Assembly (NCBI RefSeq): GCF_025698545.1
Contig: NC_068575.1
Span: forward strand, 60,025,980-60,089,979
Length of the DNA: 64,000 nt
DNA from: Gossypium raimondii
Lineage: Eukaryota > Streptophyta > Magnoliopsida > Malvales > Malvaceae
Reading direction: 5' to 3'
The notes beneath the pieces were generated by a model. The model did not search any database. It saw nothing but the letters and a program-made list of their open reading frames with translations, and was not told the origin of the DNA. This document shows positions 24,930 to 43,700 of the stretch, in pieces; within the stretch, counting starts at the first letter, position 1, and every line of letters begins with the position of its first letter. A program made the position numbers and the translations under genes.

Positions 24930-25074
24930 GGGTGGGTTTGGATGGGCGATTGGGTGCGGTGCGTTTAACTTACTTTTTCTCTCACGCTACAATATTGCTA
25001 CAGTATCTAATCTCACCGCCACCGCTATTTTTGCACTAACCGCAGGTAAACGCACCGCCCATCCAAACTCACCC
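24930..25074. mobile_element. PIF/Harbinger-like MITE, 145 bp
   Basis: The ends are GGGTGGGTTTGGATGGGCG and, complemented, GGGTGAGTTTGGATGGGCG, a nearly perfect inverted pair, flanked by TTA on both sides (24927-24929 and 25075-25077). The 3-bp TTA duplication is the PIF/Harbinger hallmark. Subterminal GGTGCGTTTA / TAAACGCACC extends the symmetry. It has no coding capacity. It is the same family as the more decayed copy at 5138-5250. Confidence 0.8.
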
Positions 25075-25439
25075 TTAATTTGGATTATCTTTATAAAATG
25101 TTGATCTATTTCAACGCGGAAACATTATCGGACTTGCATGCGCAGCTGGGGAAGACGATGGGTTTTCAGCTGCTTCCGTCCTCTATTTTTCTTGGTCTTT
25201 TTTTTTTTGGCTCTTGTTTGCTTTTGCTAACTGTTGGTTTCTTTTATTTCGTGGGATGTGGTACTGCATTAATGGGTGGAGCACCCTAAGTGTGTTTGAC
25301 TTCTTCGATAAATGCATGTCACTACATATTCAAAAAAAATTTTATAAAAATATATTTTATAAAATATTAAAAACTGAAATGGTTTACCCCGCTTTGCATT
25401 GAGTTAGTTATTTGTTTTTATCAGATTATAGACTAAAAT

Positions 25440-27490
25440 TTGGAAATTTAATATAACACCTTCGACCTGACTTAGGAGTTTCGGCTAAGTTAAAGGTGTT
25501 ACATTTGATCATCAAAATGATCATGTAAAGCCATTCTTTTGTTTGAGTTGGATTGTTTGAAAATCACTATTTTATTTTTAGGGAAAACATTCATTAATCA
25601 AACCAACTTTACTTAGCAATCCAATTACAACATTATTAATGAGAAATTTTGAGAAAAATGGTTAAGTTTTAAAAAACTTATTAAAACTTTAAGTATTTTG
25701 CAAAGCAAGGAAAACAATAATAAGAATAATAGTTTTCTAAATCAATTAGCATGTAATTATCAGAGTATTAACTAAGTATCATGCTTAAAATAAAAAGCTA
25801 AACAATCCCAACCTAAGATATAAAAGCAAGAAATAATTAATAATTACAACTTAAAAAATAATTTAGGAAAACTTTAATGGAAACTTTAAAATAATAAAAA
25901 AAAATGAGCTACTAGTCCAAGCGCTCATTCGATGCCATTTCACGTCCCTAGTTTTTTGTGTTACCTGAGAGGTAAGAAAAAATGAGTGAGCTTATAACAA
26001 CTCATTGTGAGTCTAATTTTTAAATCACTACGCATAATTGTGCAATAGTAAAACATTCAATTTGTAGCATCTGAGCAAATTAAGCATAATGAAAGGAACA
26101 TTCATTAACCAGTGTATGTACAGATTAGGTTCATGATGCAATGCAATTACTGACTTTCAGTGACATTGCCGCCTATTTCGTGCAGTACTGACTTTTGGTG
26201 TGGACTTAAATTGTCACTTTCTCCTACAAAACTCCTCTGTCTTTCATACCCGATTTCATGTAATTGTACACAAAAATTCAGTATGTCATGCTATTTACCA
26301 ATCAATAATCGATTTCTATGCTTATCAAACACATTTACCTTTTAATACGGTGTATGAATTTTCATACTAACAATCATTAGCATGTATTTATGCAATTAAT
26401 TCATATCAATTTCACATATGCAATTACTTTATGCAATAATTTCACATATACAATTTTTTCATGCGAATTAACATGGGGATATTAACATGCTTAGTTCGGT
26501 TAACACATACATAATAGGTTCATATATATGTAGGGTTCGCATAATATATACTAAGAGGATCAGATACTAAATCATATAAGGATTTGCATATGGGTTCGCA
26601 TTTAGAGTTCACACATATAAGGTTTGCGCATACAGAGTTCGCACATGGGGATTCACATATAGTTCACAAATATGTGGGGTTCGCATACATATGACTCGCA
26701 TATATGGGGATTCACATACATAGGGGTTCGCCTATACGGGGGTTCGCCTATATGTGAGGCTCGCATACATGGGGGTTCACATATATGTGGGGTTCGCGTG
26801 GGGTTTCACATATGTGGGTTCACGTGTATATTCCTCCTATGGGTTTGCACATTAGGGTTCGCATAACAAATTACCATAATTTCTATTACTTCAATTGATA
26901 CACAATGATTTAAGTTTCGATCCCACACTTGATTTGAAGACACAAAAACCTTAATCGGATGAGAGGTTCAACAATCTACTAGGAGGAGAGGGACGATTTT
27001 GAAAACCTTGAAATCTTTTGATTGAAAATTGACTCGGCAATAGAGAAGAGAATAATGAACTTTGAGAGTTTTTCTTGAAAAATTCTCCATATAAAAAATC
27101 TAAGTTTTAAAAAGATTTTCTATTTGTAAAATTATTTTCCCTATTTGAAATAGGTTTTATGATTTCATTTAGGATTAGGATTAATTTAAATTAAGGATTA
27201 AATTAAAAATAAACAATTTTGGGCTGGTACTTTTTTGAAAATTCGGCACTTTTATGAGGTAAAAATAAGAAAATAAAATATTTTGGCTAAAAGGTGCACG
27301 GCTTTTAAACTTGGGACCTATGGGTAAGTTAAGACTTTGCTATTGAATCAAATCAACAAACTTATTCTTGTTAATTCCTTAACAAAAATAATTTTTAAGG
27401 CATTCTAAATTCTCCTACCCTACGCTTTAAAGAAATAAAAATCTAAATTTAATTCCTATTTCTTCTAGGCCTAATTTTAGTATGTGACAA
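25440..27490. repeat. Probable old dispersed repeat with an internal tandem array
   Basis: The stretch begins with AACACCTTCGACCTGAC followed by AAAGGTGTTACA, a short inverted pair (AACACCTT / AAGGTGTT) of a kind seen at the edges of plant dispersed repeats. It contains the degenerate tandem array listed separately. There is no coding frame for reverse transcriptase or transposase. The right limit is approximate. Confidence 0.35.
26500..26860. repeat. Degenerate minisatellite-like tandem array
   Basis: Repeated variants of GGGGTTCGCATATATG and GGGGTTCACATATATG occur about every 18-25 bases, for example GTGGGGTTCGCATACATATG, GGGGTTCGCCTATACG and GGGTTCGCCTATATGTG. Unit length and sequence vary, so the array is old or the unit is short and error-prone. 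An incidental open frame runs through it and is not considered a gene. Confidence 0.65.
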
Positions 27491-30372
27491 TTAAAATATA
27501 CTTTACGCAAGATTTTCAGAACAGAATCGGTTATCAAACTGGTCAGGCCACTATTTCGTATGATTTAATTGAATAAATCCTTAAAAAGAAAAGTGTTTAA
27601 AAAATTAAAAACCAGTTCAATCTTGTTTTTAGCTTGGTTTAACCTGTCTGTACTGGTTTGTAGGTCAATTGGTTTGACACCTCTTTCCGAACCAGATTGA
27701 TACTCTGACAGGTTCAGTATGGTTCAAGCAACCATGACTCTAAGTCTCTGCAGTTCGTAAATTTGAAATTTAGTCCTCCTACTTTTATTTTCAAGAATTT
27801 AATCCCTCAACCTTTTGGATTTATAAATCTACTTTCAAATTATATATAACCACGAAACATTTTAATTGAAAAGTTAACGATATTAACTATTTGAACTAAT
27901 TAATTACATTATAAAAATATAGAGACCAAATTATGTTAGAAATGAAAGTATAATGATTAAATCTCAAAGTTACGCATATTAAAAATACCAATATTGAATT
28001 AACCATTTTATAATAAAAAAGAAGAAGCATAGTAGGTGTGTGCCATGTGCATGACAAAGAACCTTTGAATCTTACTTCAATATATAAGTATAGACATCAC
28101 CGGCTTGAACCTTACTTTAATATATAAGTATAAATATCACCGGTCAAGTAAAACTTAATGGGTTGAAAATATCAACAAAATATTTATTTAAAAAATTATG
28201 ATGATGTTAAAGTCTTTTTAATATCTTAAAACATGTTTTTCGTTTAAAAAAAAGTAAATAAAAAAACCTAAAAATAGCATTTTAAAAAAAAAAAAAGGTG
28301 ATTTGTACAAACTCTGGTCATCAAGTTTGTTTGTTTGGGTTTTTTTTCCACAAGGGGTTGACTTGAAAAGCCGAAAATAGAGAATGTGTGGAATTTGTAT
28401 AATTCTATATTCAGCCCAACTTTAATAGACAACTTAGGCCCACTCCTTCGTCAAAGTCTCCTCTTCATAGTTCAAATACGTTTGGGAGGTGGAAGCAATA
28501 TGGTCTTTGGTCTAGTATTAGAATTTCTAATGACTTGTATGTTGAATATTTTTTGAATGTCCCCTTCTACCCTAGTAAAAAAAAGGGTTTTAAATAGGGT
28601 AAATTATTTTTTAGAGCTTGAACTTGACAATTATTTCTCACGTGAGGTATTAATTTTTTGGTCTAAATTAGTTCCTGATATTTCTTTAGAAACCCTAAAG
28701 TACAGACCCGATGTGAGAATAATTTTCAAGTTCAAGTTCAAATACGAGAACAGTTGTCAAGTTGAATGATTAACTTGGGCAATAAAGGTTCAAGTTTTAA
28801 TATGATAACAATTACCTAATTTAGGCCCCAATATGGGAATAATTATCAAGTTCAGTGACTAATTTAGACAAAACAAAAGTTCAAACCCTAATGTTGAAGT
28901 TGTTACCAAATTTATGGCCCAAATAGTTATTTAGAAGGGATTAAATTAGCAGTGAGATTAATGTCAATTAAAATTTTGAGTTTTTTTTTTTTTTGTTTGT
29001 TTGTTTCACTTGTGATTCAATCCACAAAATATCTTTTACATGTTGCACTAGGCATTCTCAAATTATAACTCTCATTTTAAATTGGCCCCTAAACTTTAGG
29101 TGTTTAAACTATATCTCCAAGTTATGAATGTTATATCAATCATGTCCTTCCATTGCTAAAACCATTAATTTAACCATTAAATAACACGTAAAACCTTATG
29201 TGATATAATTTAAAATGAAAATTAAAAAATATATAAAATATTAAAATATAACTTTTAAATTTAAAAACTAGAAATAAAGTAAACCCCAAAAAAACAAGAA
29301 TGAATGATAATTTCTGAAAACCTTCGAAAACCTTATAATCAAGATTTTAAAAAATAATAATTTAAGGCGTCAAAACTAATGAGCACAAATAAAAATTTGA
29401 GTAAAGAGTAATCTGCAGCCAATCTAGAAATAATGTCGTGATATAGGGTTTTCAAAATCCAACTCCCTTTCATTTGAGAAATTTGTTTTATTTTCAGAAA
29501 CTAATTTCAATTATTTATATTTTGAAAACTGGAAAAGATTAAAAGTTTATTTTTCGAAAATAAAATATTAAAACAAGTTTGGTACCTATTTTTCATAATA
29601 GAAATATGAGAAATGTTAAAATTAAAGGTGTAATATTAAAAAGTGTTTAATTCAAGATCATTTCACTGCTTAAATTTAAATTAAAGATCCGTTGTTTTTA
29701 ACATTTCTAATTATATAAAAGTTTCTAATGAAAATAACTTATTTTTCCCTAAATTTCACGTATTTTTATTTTTCCTAAAACCGTAAATAAAATACTATAT
29801 ATTTTAAACTTAAAATTCATTTAAAATTTAAACCCCAAATGAAAATCTCATATTTTTCTTCAGCCTGGACTTCAAGTACAATATCGGTCCACCATGCTCT
29901 GCCGATGCTTGGTGTTGCACATCACCGTAGCTATTAATTTTTTCCTAGCTTTGGACAAACACCGCAAGCTCGAGTGGCTGCCACCATTCAACCAGGAGAA
30001 ACTGTAGCTACTAATTTGAGTTTGAACATTGTTCCAAAAGCAGCCAATCATTATTAAAAGGAAAAAAAATGGGTGTAGTCACAAACAATACCAAACAATT
30101 TCCCATTGGTTTTGCCCCCTCTTTCATTGGTTGCAGTCATTGTAAATCCGTCTCTATACAACCCATTGTGGACGATGGATATGACAAACAATTTGCCGAC
30201 AGCCCTGTGATTTTTGGTCGACTGATTAATCTTCAATCTACCGTCATAATGCCAATACATTCTGTTGGCTCTTTCAAGGCAAGTTTAAGCATTGCTATGC
30301 CACCGTAGCATTTACAACTTATAAGAGGCAAACTCGAACAATAATATTGATATGTACATTCTGTATAAAAAT
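27491..30372. other. Intergenic region downstream of BON1
   Basis: No gene was recognised. Candidate old repeats include 27510-27740 (blocks such as GGTTATCAAACTGGTC and GACAGGTTCAGTATGGTTC) and loosely repeated sequence at 28600-28930 (AATAATTATCAAGTTC-like units). The 3' flank of BON1 is at the right end. Confidence 0.4.
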
Positions 30373-35540
<5,168 letters not shown>

Positions 35541-38500
35541 CGCTAACTATACTCAGTAGCTCTGTTTTCTCAACCCGAGAAATGATGCCTATGCATGAAC
35601 CCAAAAAAGAAAAAAAAATATAGTGGAAAAAAAAGAAGAAGAAAATAATTCAAAAGTGAAAAAGAGAGAGAGTGGGGGTGAAGGTGAACTGGTTTTTTTT
35701 TTTTTTATAAATTGGAAATTAAAAATTATGGAGACAAAGTAAAATACTTAGCTTCTTTCAAGCTCTTAGACAATGTCTGGAAATGGGCAAATAGCCCACA
35801 TTCTTTCTTTTTCCAAAATAAACAGAAAACGCGTTTTAGGTTAGATATACCTATAGAGGCCACTTTATTTTCATAATATTTTTTTTTTTACTTGAAGAAA
35901 AAAAATTTGTGATTTCAAATCACTTCAAAAGTTCAAGGTAGGTCAATATGTGGCAAAGTTTAATTGCTCCTTAAAAGCAACAACGTGTTTATTAGTCATT
36001 ACTATGAGTTATCAGTAAATTTATGCTAAATTAATTAAATATGTTAATTGATTATATAGGTTAATTTTTTTAGAGAGAATGTGAAAATGCGTTCAATTGA
36101 GTGAATTTTCTGCTAACATGTGTTAGACGCGTGTTTTATGAAATTTTCAAAAAATTACACCGTCTCTAAAAACAGTGTATTCCTAACATTTTTTAAAAAA
36201 ATCCGACCAATTCAACTAATTAACAAATTCTTTTAACTACTTTAGCCTAAGATTTAAATATAAAATTATTTATTGCGAATACGAAATGTAATTTGGTAAA
36301 TAAGTTGATATGAAAAATAGAAGACAAAATAGATTAAAAGAAGAAAATAGTATAAAATGGTTAAAGAATCAACCTCGTAAGCAATGAATCAATGAGTTTG
36401 CTTAAAGAATTGGATTGGAATTTCCTTGATATCAAAGCATCCAAAGGACAACTTCTTTTTTTAAAAGAAAGGTTCTTGACAGCTTATAATAAGTACATGG
36501 ACACGCTGTCCTGTGTTTAGCATTCTTTTTTTAATTAATATCTACACAAAGCTCGAAAGTCGATCCCTTCAACGTAAGATATGATTGAATATCATAAATG
36601 GGCCTTTCAATTTTATCAAAATAATGTATTTCATGTTTAAAGTAAATTATTTAGTTTAGTTAACAAATTTCAATAGTTAAATATATAGCAATATAAACCG
36701 TATTTTATATCGACATAATAGAGATATTTGATCGACTCAAAAATTAAGTGTAATTATATTAATAAAAATCTTAATTTTACATGATTCCTATATAATTTAG
36801 AAGTCAGCATTGATGGCATTCATGGTAATGATGCGGCCTGCAGGGGGGAAAGGTGGCACAACTGCTCCAGAGTGCTTACCCCACCATTTTTCATCAAGTC
36901 AATCCCACCCATAAGAGGGGAAAATATGTTTGTATTTTATATTGTTTTCTTTTATTTATGTTAGATTTAATTATTGAAACCAAATTTGCAAATATTTTAA
37001 GGGTTAAAGCAATTAAAATGTGTATTATAATTCAGATTTTTCATCTCATAAGTATTTAATTGTATAAAAAACCTCATGAATATTTTAATATTTCCAACTT
37101 TAACATGTAAAAACATAATTTGATGATAAAATGTTTTATTATATCTAGATAACTAATATAATTTGACACTCAAATCAATACAAAACAAATAGATGATTAA
37201 ACCATCAAAATAATTAAATTAAAAACGTAATCTTTAAAGTTAAATCATCTGGGTTTTTCATGGTGGTGAGTAAGGAATCAATTTTAAAGATATATCATGG
37301 GTTAACTTTCAATGCATTAATTTATATTCAAATAAAAATATATATGAATAAAATTAAAATTAAATGTCTTAATGTCTAAGATTTCATGGGCTCGGATTTA
37401 AGGAAGTAAACACAGATTGAAGTCTAGACAAATACAACTATCTAAGGGTTATTAAACATAGGACACAAAGCATATAAATTCCCATGCACATCACAAGCGA
37501 GGTTTGCACACACCTTGTTACTCTAGAACATTATTATATATTATCTTCCATTTGCAACTTTAGTAACTTAATCATCCAAGGATATTTCGAGGATTAAATC
37601 TCGAAGCCATTTTATTCAATTTTTTTTTTCGCAGATTGCCAACTATTTACTCATTTCAACCTCTCTTTCAAAATGGACATCAACATAATGAATTTAGTTT
37701 TAACTTTTTTTTTTGTTGATATATCATTATTTGATTCACAAACGATGCATAGAATTATATACAATGTCAATGCATCAAAAATAAAATCGTTTCGACTGGA
37801 TTGTAAGGTCCCGATCCCTCTCTCTCTCTCTTTCCAATAATAAAAAATAGTACTCCATTATTTTTCTTTTTTCATCCCTTTATCAAAGTGAGAAAGAAAA
37901 AGGGTAAGGCAGAAGGCAAGGCAAATAATATAGGAATGTGTAGGTTGATAGGGGGGGAAGTATCACCAATTGAGCCATATCAAGTGAATTGGTATGCACA
38001 AGAGTGGCTCTTAAGGGTGATGGGGATAGGAGAGTGTGGACCAATTGGCCATGTTATTATAATAATAATACCATGGCTACAATTTCTTTTATTTCTCCTT
38101 TGTAAGGAAAGATAGGGGTGGTCCAATATTTTCTACCAAACATTATGTTTGCTTTTAATAATAACAAACATGAATGAAACTTTCATGCTCCATGGTATAC
38201 CTTTGTTTGATAAAGTTAGTGGGTCAATTGACTCCAAAATCCGCTTCTTTTTGGCCCATTGGAAAATCCCTAATGCATTTAAATTAGTTATTTCACTTCA
38301 CAACTAGCAATATATTAGAGATTGTGAAACTCAATTTGGTGAAAAAATATATATATAATTTTTATATTTTTAAAAACAATTAATTTTAAGTGAAAAATTA
38401 TATATAATTTACTCATATGTTTTAAAATTTTTCAATTAACCCAGTACTCGAGTAATTTGCGACAATAATTTTTTTACAAGAGTAGAACTGTCATACCAAA

Positions 38501-40260
38501 TCAATTAATTTCCTTCATTAAATTATTATTTTACATTTTATTATGTTAAAGACTAATAAGTTCTATTGATAGTTAATAATATTTCATATTCTATTGAGGA
38601 TGAAATTTAAAATTATTTGGAAATTATATTAGAATTCGAGAATATCATTTTAAATGGTTTTCTTTTAAAAAGCCACATACCATACTTAAAAGTCCAAGAG
38701 ATTGAATATATTTTATTACACACAAAATTTCGGACCAAAAATGATTGGACTTCATATTTTTGATGAATAAATTTAATAATAAGGATATTTTGAGCAGTGA
38801 TTGGTCCCCATTTAATAAAGGGAGAGGACTACACGCCATGCGTCGTAGAAAGTAAAAGCCCATCGTAAAATAATAAAAAAAAAAAGGAAAATCGAGACGA
38901 CTTGTAGCAAACACAATTGTTAATATCTCAAAAAGGGAAAAAAAAAGAAAAAAAGAAAAAGAAAAGTCTTTATATAGTGAAAGTTATTGAGTCTTTATAA
39001 AAGTCTCATCCAACTGGACCTTGACATATCAGTAGAAAACGCGCTTAGTTAAACGCACTTTCACATTTTTTCTCCAAAATCGACCTATTTCTTTAATTAA
39101 AAAAATATTGGTATACATTACCTGTTTAGCCCTTCATAATTCCCAAATGGTTTTTTTTTTGAACATTCAAAATAAAATAAGATAATAGGGAGAACATAAT
39201 TTTTTTTATGCCAACTCCCATCATTTCGTGAGGAAAAATAAACATACATATATAGTTTGATAACTTAAAAATTCATAATTTATAAGTTAATATAATGATG
39301 AATTTATATTTTAATCTTAAAAAATGTTTAAGAAGTGTTTTGAAGGTGATGGAAATTGGTGTTATTGAGAGAAATATGTATAAATATAACACCCCGTCAT
39401 TTGACTCAATCGTCAGGTTTGAATTATAAAGTGTCACATTCGTTGTCAGAGCAAATACAAGAAAAAATATTTAATTCAATGTCATTATATATTTAAATAC
39501 AAGTAAACCATGCGTATTAATTAATACATAATCATTTTCGAACTTTGTATGAATTTACGAAAACTCTCTTACTAACCAAGGATCGGTATGAATCAAATTG
39601 TAAAAATTATAAAGTTTCAAATTGACACCATGATTTTATAGATTTTCTCATCACGACGTGACTCTCTAACTAGCTACGTATGTTTTGTCTATGGGAAAGA
39701 CATTGTGATTGTGGGTGAAACTATTTGGATCATAGAGTTCATGTACGTGAACGTGATGGAAAATTTGAGGAAAGGGGACTTCACATTATGTAAGAGATTG
39801 AATTAACAATTCAACCCTAGCAGAAGAGATTGAGCCCTGTACATGCCTGACTCCTCGTCTTTCTTACGGATTTTGCTTCTTCTTTTCTTCATTTATAAAA
39901 GAAAAAAAGAAAGTTTATTGTTGATTTCCAAACAAGATTTCCCTAAATAGTTAAGTTTCTATTGTCCAGAATATGATCAACAATATCTCTCCAAAGACTG
40001 CTTCCATTATCGATAAGGTTCCATGAAATTCTGTCTCCTTGACGACCACCCTTTTTCTCTAAAGAGATTACTTCAACCACAAGAAATTCATACGTACACT
40101 CTCTATTTGTAATCAATTACAAGTTGCATGGTACAACTATATATCACCCAATCATGATTTCTTCCTCTGCCTAATATCGAGATCTTAGATTTTTAAGTTT
40201 CAAAGTGTGTATTATATCATGCCTAAAGTTTTTCTTGAATTCACTTTGGATTTAAGTTTT
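35541..40260. other. BON1 upstream region and intergenic DNA
   Basis: The first few hundred bases should include the BON1 leader and promoter; a GA-rich stretch lies at about 35660-35675 and a T-run near 35693-35706. No gene was recognised beyond it. A short CT repeat is at about 37816-37832. Open frames here are short and without motifs. Confidence 0.45.
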
Positions 40261-40709
40261 GGTGAGTTTATCTTTTAGTCATTTAATTTTAAAAAGTTAC
40301 AAAATGATCATTAAATTATTTAAAAATTTTCATTTAAGTTACAAGACTATTAAAATCATTGATATGTGATCTTATATGTTCCCATCGTTGCACCGATCAA
40401 AAAATTTCCTTCTCCTTCTCTTATGCAATTAAGTTTTTTTTTTCATGGAATAGCTTTGAATGCACACATTTACGAAGCAAAATTCAAATAAATTTCTTAG
40501 ATCAACTTGGATCTAAGGCATATTCTTCTGCTCATCTATGGGTATTGATCCACTATACAGGTCGTCAAATCATCCATCAAAGCTCGCCAGTTGGATTTTT
40601 TTATTAAATAAAAAAAAAGTTCAAATAGTTCAATAATTTAAATAAAATATTTTAAATAATTTAACGACCATTTTATAACTTTTTTAAAAATTAAATGATA
40701 AGTTTACCC
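40261..40709. mobile_element. Fold-back (MULE-like) MITE candidate, about 450 bp
   Basis: Long inverted ends: the left starts GGTGAGTTTATCTTTTAGTC and the right, complemented, starts GGGTAAACTTATCATTTAAT. Both then share blocks such as TTAAAAAAGTTA(T/C)AAAATG and (C/A)TTAAATTATTTAAA, so the similarity runs about 80-100 bases inward. A clean target duplication was not found. The unique centre (40360-40600) contains an 82-codon open frame without recognisable motifs. Confidence 0.55.
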
Positions 40710-43700
40710 AATTTTTAATTAGATTATATTTATAAGTATATTAAAGTACTCTAACATGAGTGGGTGAGTGTTAAAAAAAAAGGTGGCAGACATCTACCGT
40801 ATTTGATGATATTTTATAATTATACCGCATATGATTATTTTATAGCGCCAGGCTTCTCCCACCATGCTGTCAAGAGAGCATCATTTTGGTAATTGTAAAT
40901 ACATTAGAAATAGGTTAAATTAAAGAGGCTCCCGAGAAAGAGATTGCTTTTGTCTTCACTGAGGGAGGCAATCTGCGATTACCCAAAGAAACTAATAATA
41001 AAAGAATCAAAAGCAGCGAGTATTTTAATTGGATAATTGTGCAACAGTGGAAGATTAATTATGGGGAATAAGAATATTTGAATAATGAATGGCACGTTAT
41101 TGTCTTTGCTGGCAAAGACAGACACTTGATATGTTTGAGGGAACACCTTCTTTTCCTTGAGATATTTATTCAATTAATTAGTGCTTTTGTACTTCTCGTA
41201 TGAGCATTTCGAAGAATAGAATAAGAATCTTAGAATATGTTGGGTTTATGCTTTAGTAATTTTAATTTGCAAGCCAAATATTAAACAATAACTTTACTAA
41301 GGTGATGCATAGAAATCAGTAATGTGTTGGGTCAATGTATCTCACTGCCAATATAGCTCTAGGATTTTGCTTTTCCTTTTCCGATGTGGGATGCATTATG
41401 CCTACATCACAATTAGTCCACTCCACCTATTAGACAATCAAGAGTTGCTTTGATATACTAGTTATTCAAACCATTAAGTAGACAATAATCCCGTTGCATG
41501 TGCACCTTGCTCCTACTTGAATCACTAATCAATCTCTCAACATTTTTTAACTCCAAATCAATCCTTCGAAGTGAGGTATAAGTTGAGATCCGTTACTCTT
41601 CTTTTTATTCAAATATTTTTTTTCTCATCAACTTAAGTATCAAAGAGCGATTGGAGTAAATATTCTCTTTACAAAACTACAAAAAGCCTAACTTCAACCT
41701 AAAAATTCAATCTTCTTTTCATATAGTCCAACTCTATTCCAAAAGATTTAAATTGAATGGAGACGAATTTAAATGAAAATATTAATTAACATATTTTTAA
41801 GAATTTTTATTTCAAAAAAATTTACATAAACGTTCAACTTGCTGTGATGACCATTGTCAATCAAGAGGGGATCGATTCAACAAGAACTAAAAACTAATGT
41901 TTGTGGTAAATGAATTTCTCAGCCCGCAACTGTTTTTTAATTAACATGTTTAAATTTCAGAATTGTGTTCGGAATTTGCCCATTAACCCATAAATAGAAG
42001 AAAAAAACAACATCAAATGTGACACAACTTATCCCAATCAAAGAGCATCTCCTCCTGCATACCAAGTTTGGTTTAGAATATACCGAGCATCTCTTATGTC
42101 TAAGTCCATGTCGTTTTACGTTGTTGTTGAGAAATCCTAGCGAACGGCTCTTTGTCGTTTAGACTCATTCTTTGAAAACGACTTAACATTTTTCTTACAA
42201 CCAAGTTGCCAACCCAAAAGAAAAAGAATCCACACGTTGAAGTTTTGGTAATCCATTTTTGAATGCAAAAATAAGAATATGCTTATATTGACCAACGATA
42301 TGTCATTGCATGCATTGATTTAATGGGTACTCGTTTTCTTATTAATTTAATATGTGATGATATTTATGAGACGCACATCATTTAGTGACATCAGTTCCAA
42401 TTTTTACAACGATATAATTGAGAAAAATAATTACAAAGTTTAATTTAAGATGAATGTAGGACATGTAAAAAATAAAGAAGAATACAAGACAGCAGGCACA
42501 ACTGAATTTGTGGAAAGTGATTTATATTAAAATTTCGTGGGTGACTAATTAATTAATTAATAAGGCATTGTTTTTGATTGGTGGAATAAAATAAGTTCAG
42601 TTAAGACAAAAGAGTAGTCGTCCGTCCCCTTTTCCCTAACAAAAGTGTCCATTTCCAAAAGCTTTAATTAAAGTGTTATCAGATAAGGGGTGCCCAACTC
42701 CCCCTCCAAATGCCTTTAATTTCTTTCTTTATTAAAGTATTATCCTAAACCCAATGTTGATGTGCCACCCTCCCTTCCATGATTATCTCTTTAATTAACT
42801 CTTAATCAAAAGATTAGTCTCTTCTTTTCTCTCTGTCTCTCTGTCCCCCACTCCCTATACAATGTTTCCTCTCTTTTTTAAAAAAAATTTATTCAGTAAA
42901 TTATAATTATGTTCAAAATTAGGGTTTATATAAAATAAAAATAACGTGAATAACAGCTTTAATGACGTAATCTCGTAACAAGAAACAATCCGATCCTCCA
43001 CTTAACAACAAGTCACGCAACCAGCGTGATAAGACGCAACCGATTCTTTAACTTATTTAAGGAATCGTCCAAAGCTATTTCTGGCATTTAATGGAGATAC
43101 CCACGTGTCCCCTGAAACTGACATCCGTAACGCGTGGCATGCGAACATTGCTCCTCCGTCAGCTTCTTACAAACTTTAAACTGCATACAATTCCCATTTC
43201 AGATCCGCTATAACACATCCAAAATAGAAAAATGTAAAATCCAAAAACCGTAATCCAATCCGTTTTCAAGTCCGTAACCGCTGTTGGCCCTACACCTGAT
43301 GACGTGGCAATCAGTCCTATTTTACAAACCGTAAAGAAAATCATTGGGATATTAACATATTATTTTTTTATATTATCACGCGCATATTAAACAATAATTA
43401 TATTATATTTATATAAAATTTAAAACAAATAAATTAAAGGGGGTAAAAGAATAATGATGTCACTTATTGATGTTCTCGTGTATTCATTTGAGTGATACAT
43501 GCAGAGGTAGGTGTGTCTCAGTGAAAAAAAAATTGCCTTTTAATTTAAACACACTGGGGTGTGTTAGCATCAAAAGGGCGCCTACATCAAGCTAGCACCA
43601 TTTTTTTTTTTTTAAAGAATCAGTTTAATTGGTTTAAATATATAATATACGGGTTAAAAAGTAATAATGATAAGATTAGGGGAGGGAAAAGGTGTTTGGT

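Noticed and set aside
30069-30308. 79-codon plus-strand and 68-codon minus-strand frames downstream of BON1
   Set aside because: They overlap each other, have no domain and lie in the BON1 3' flank.
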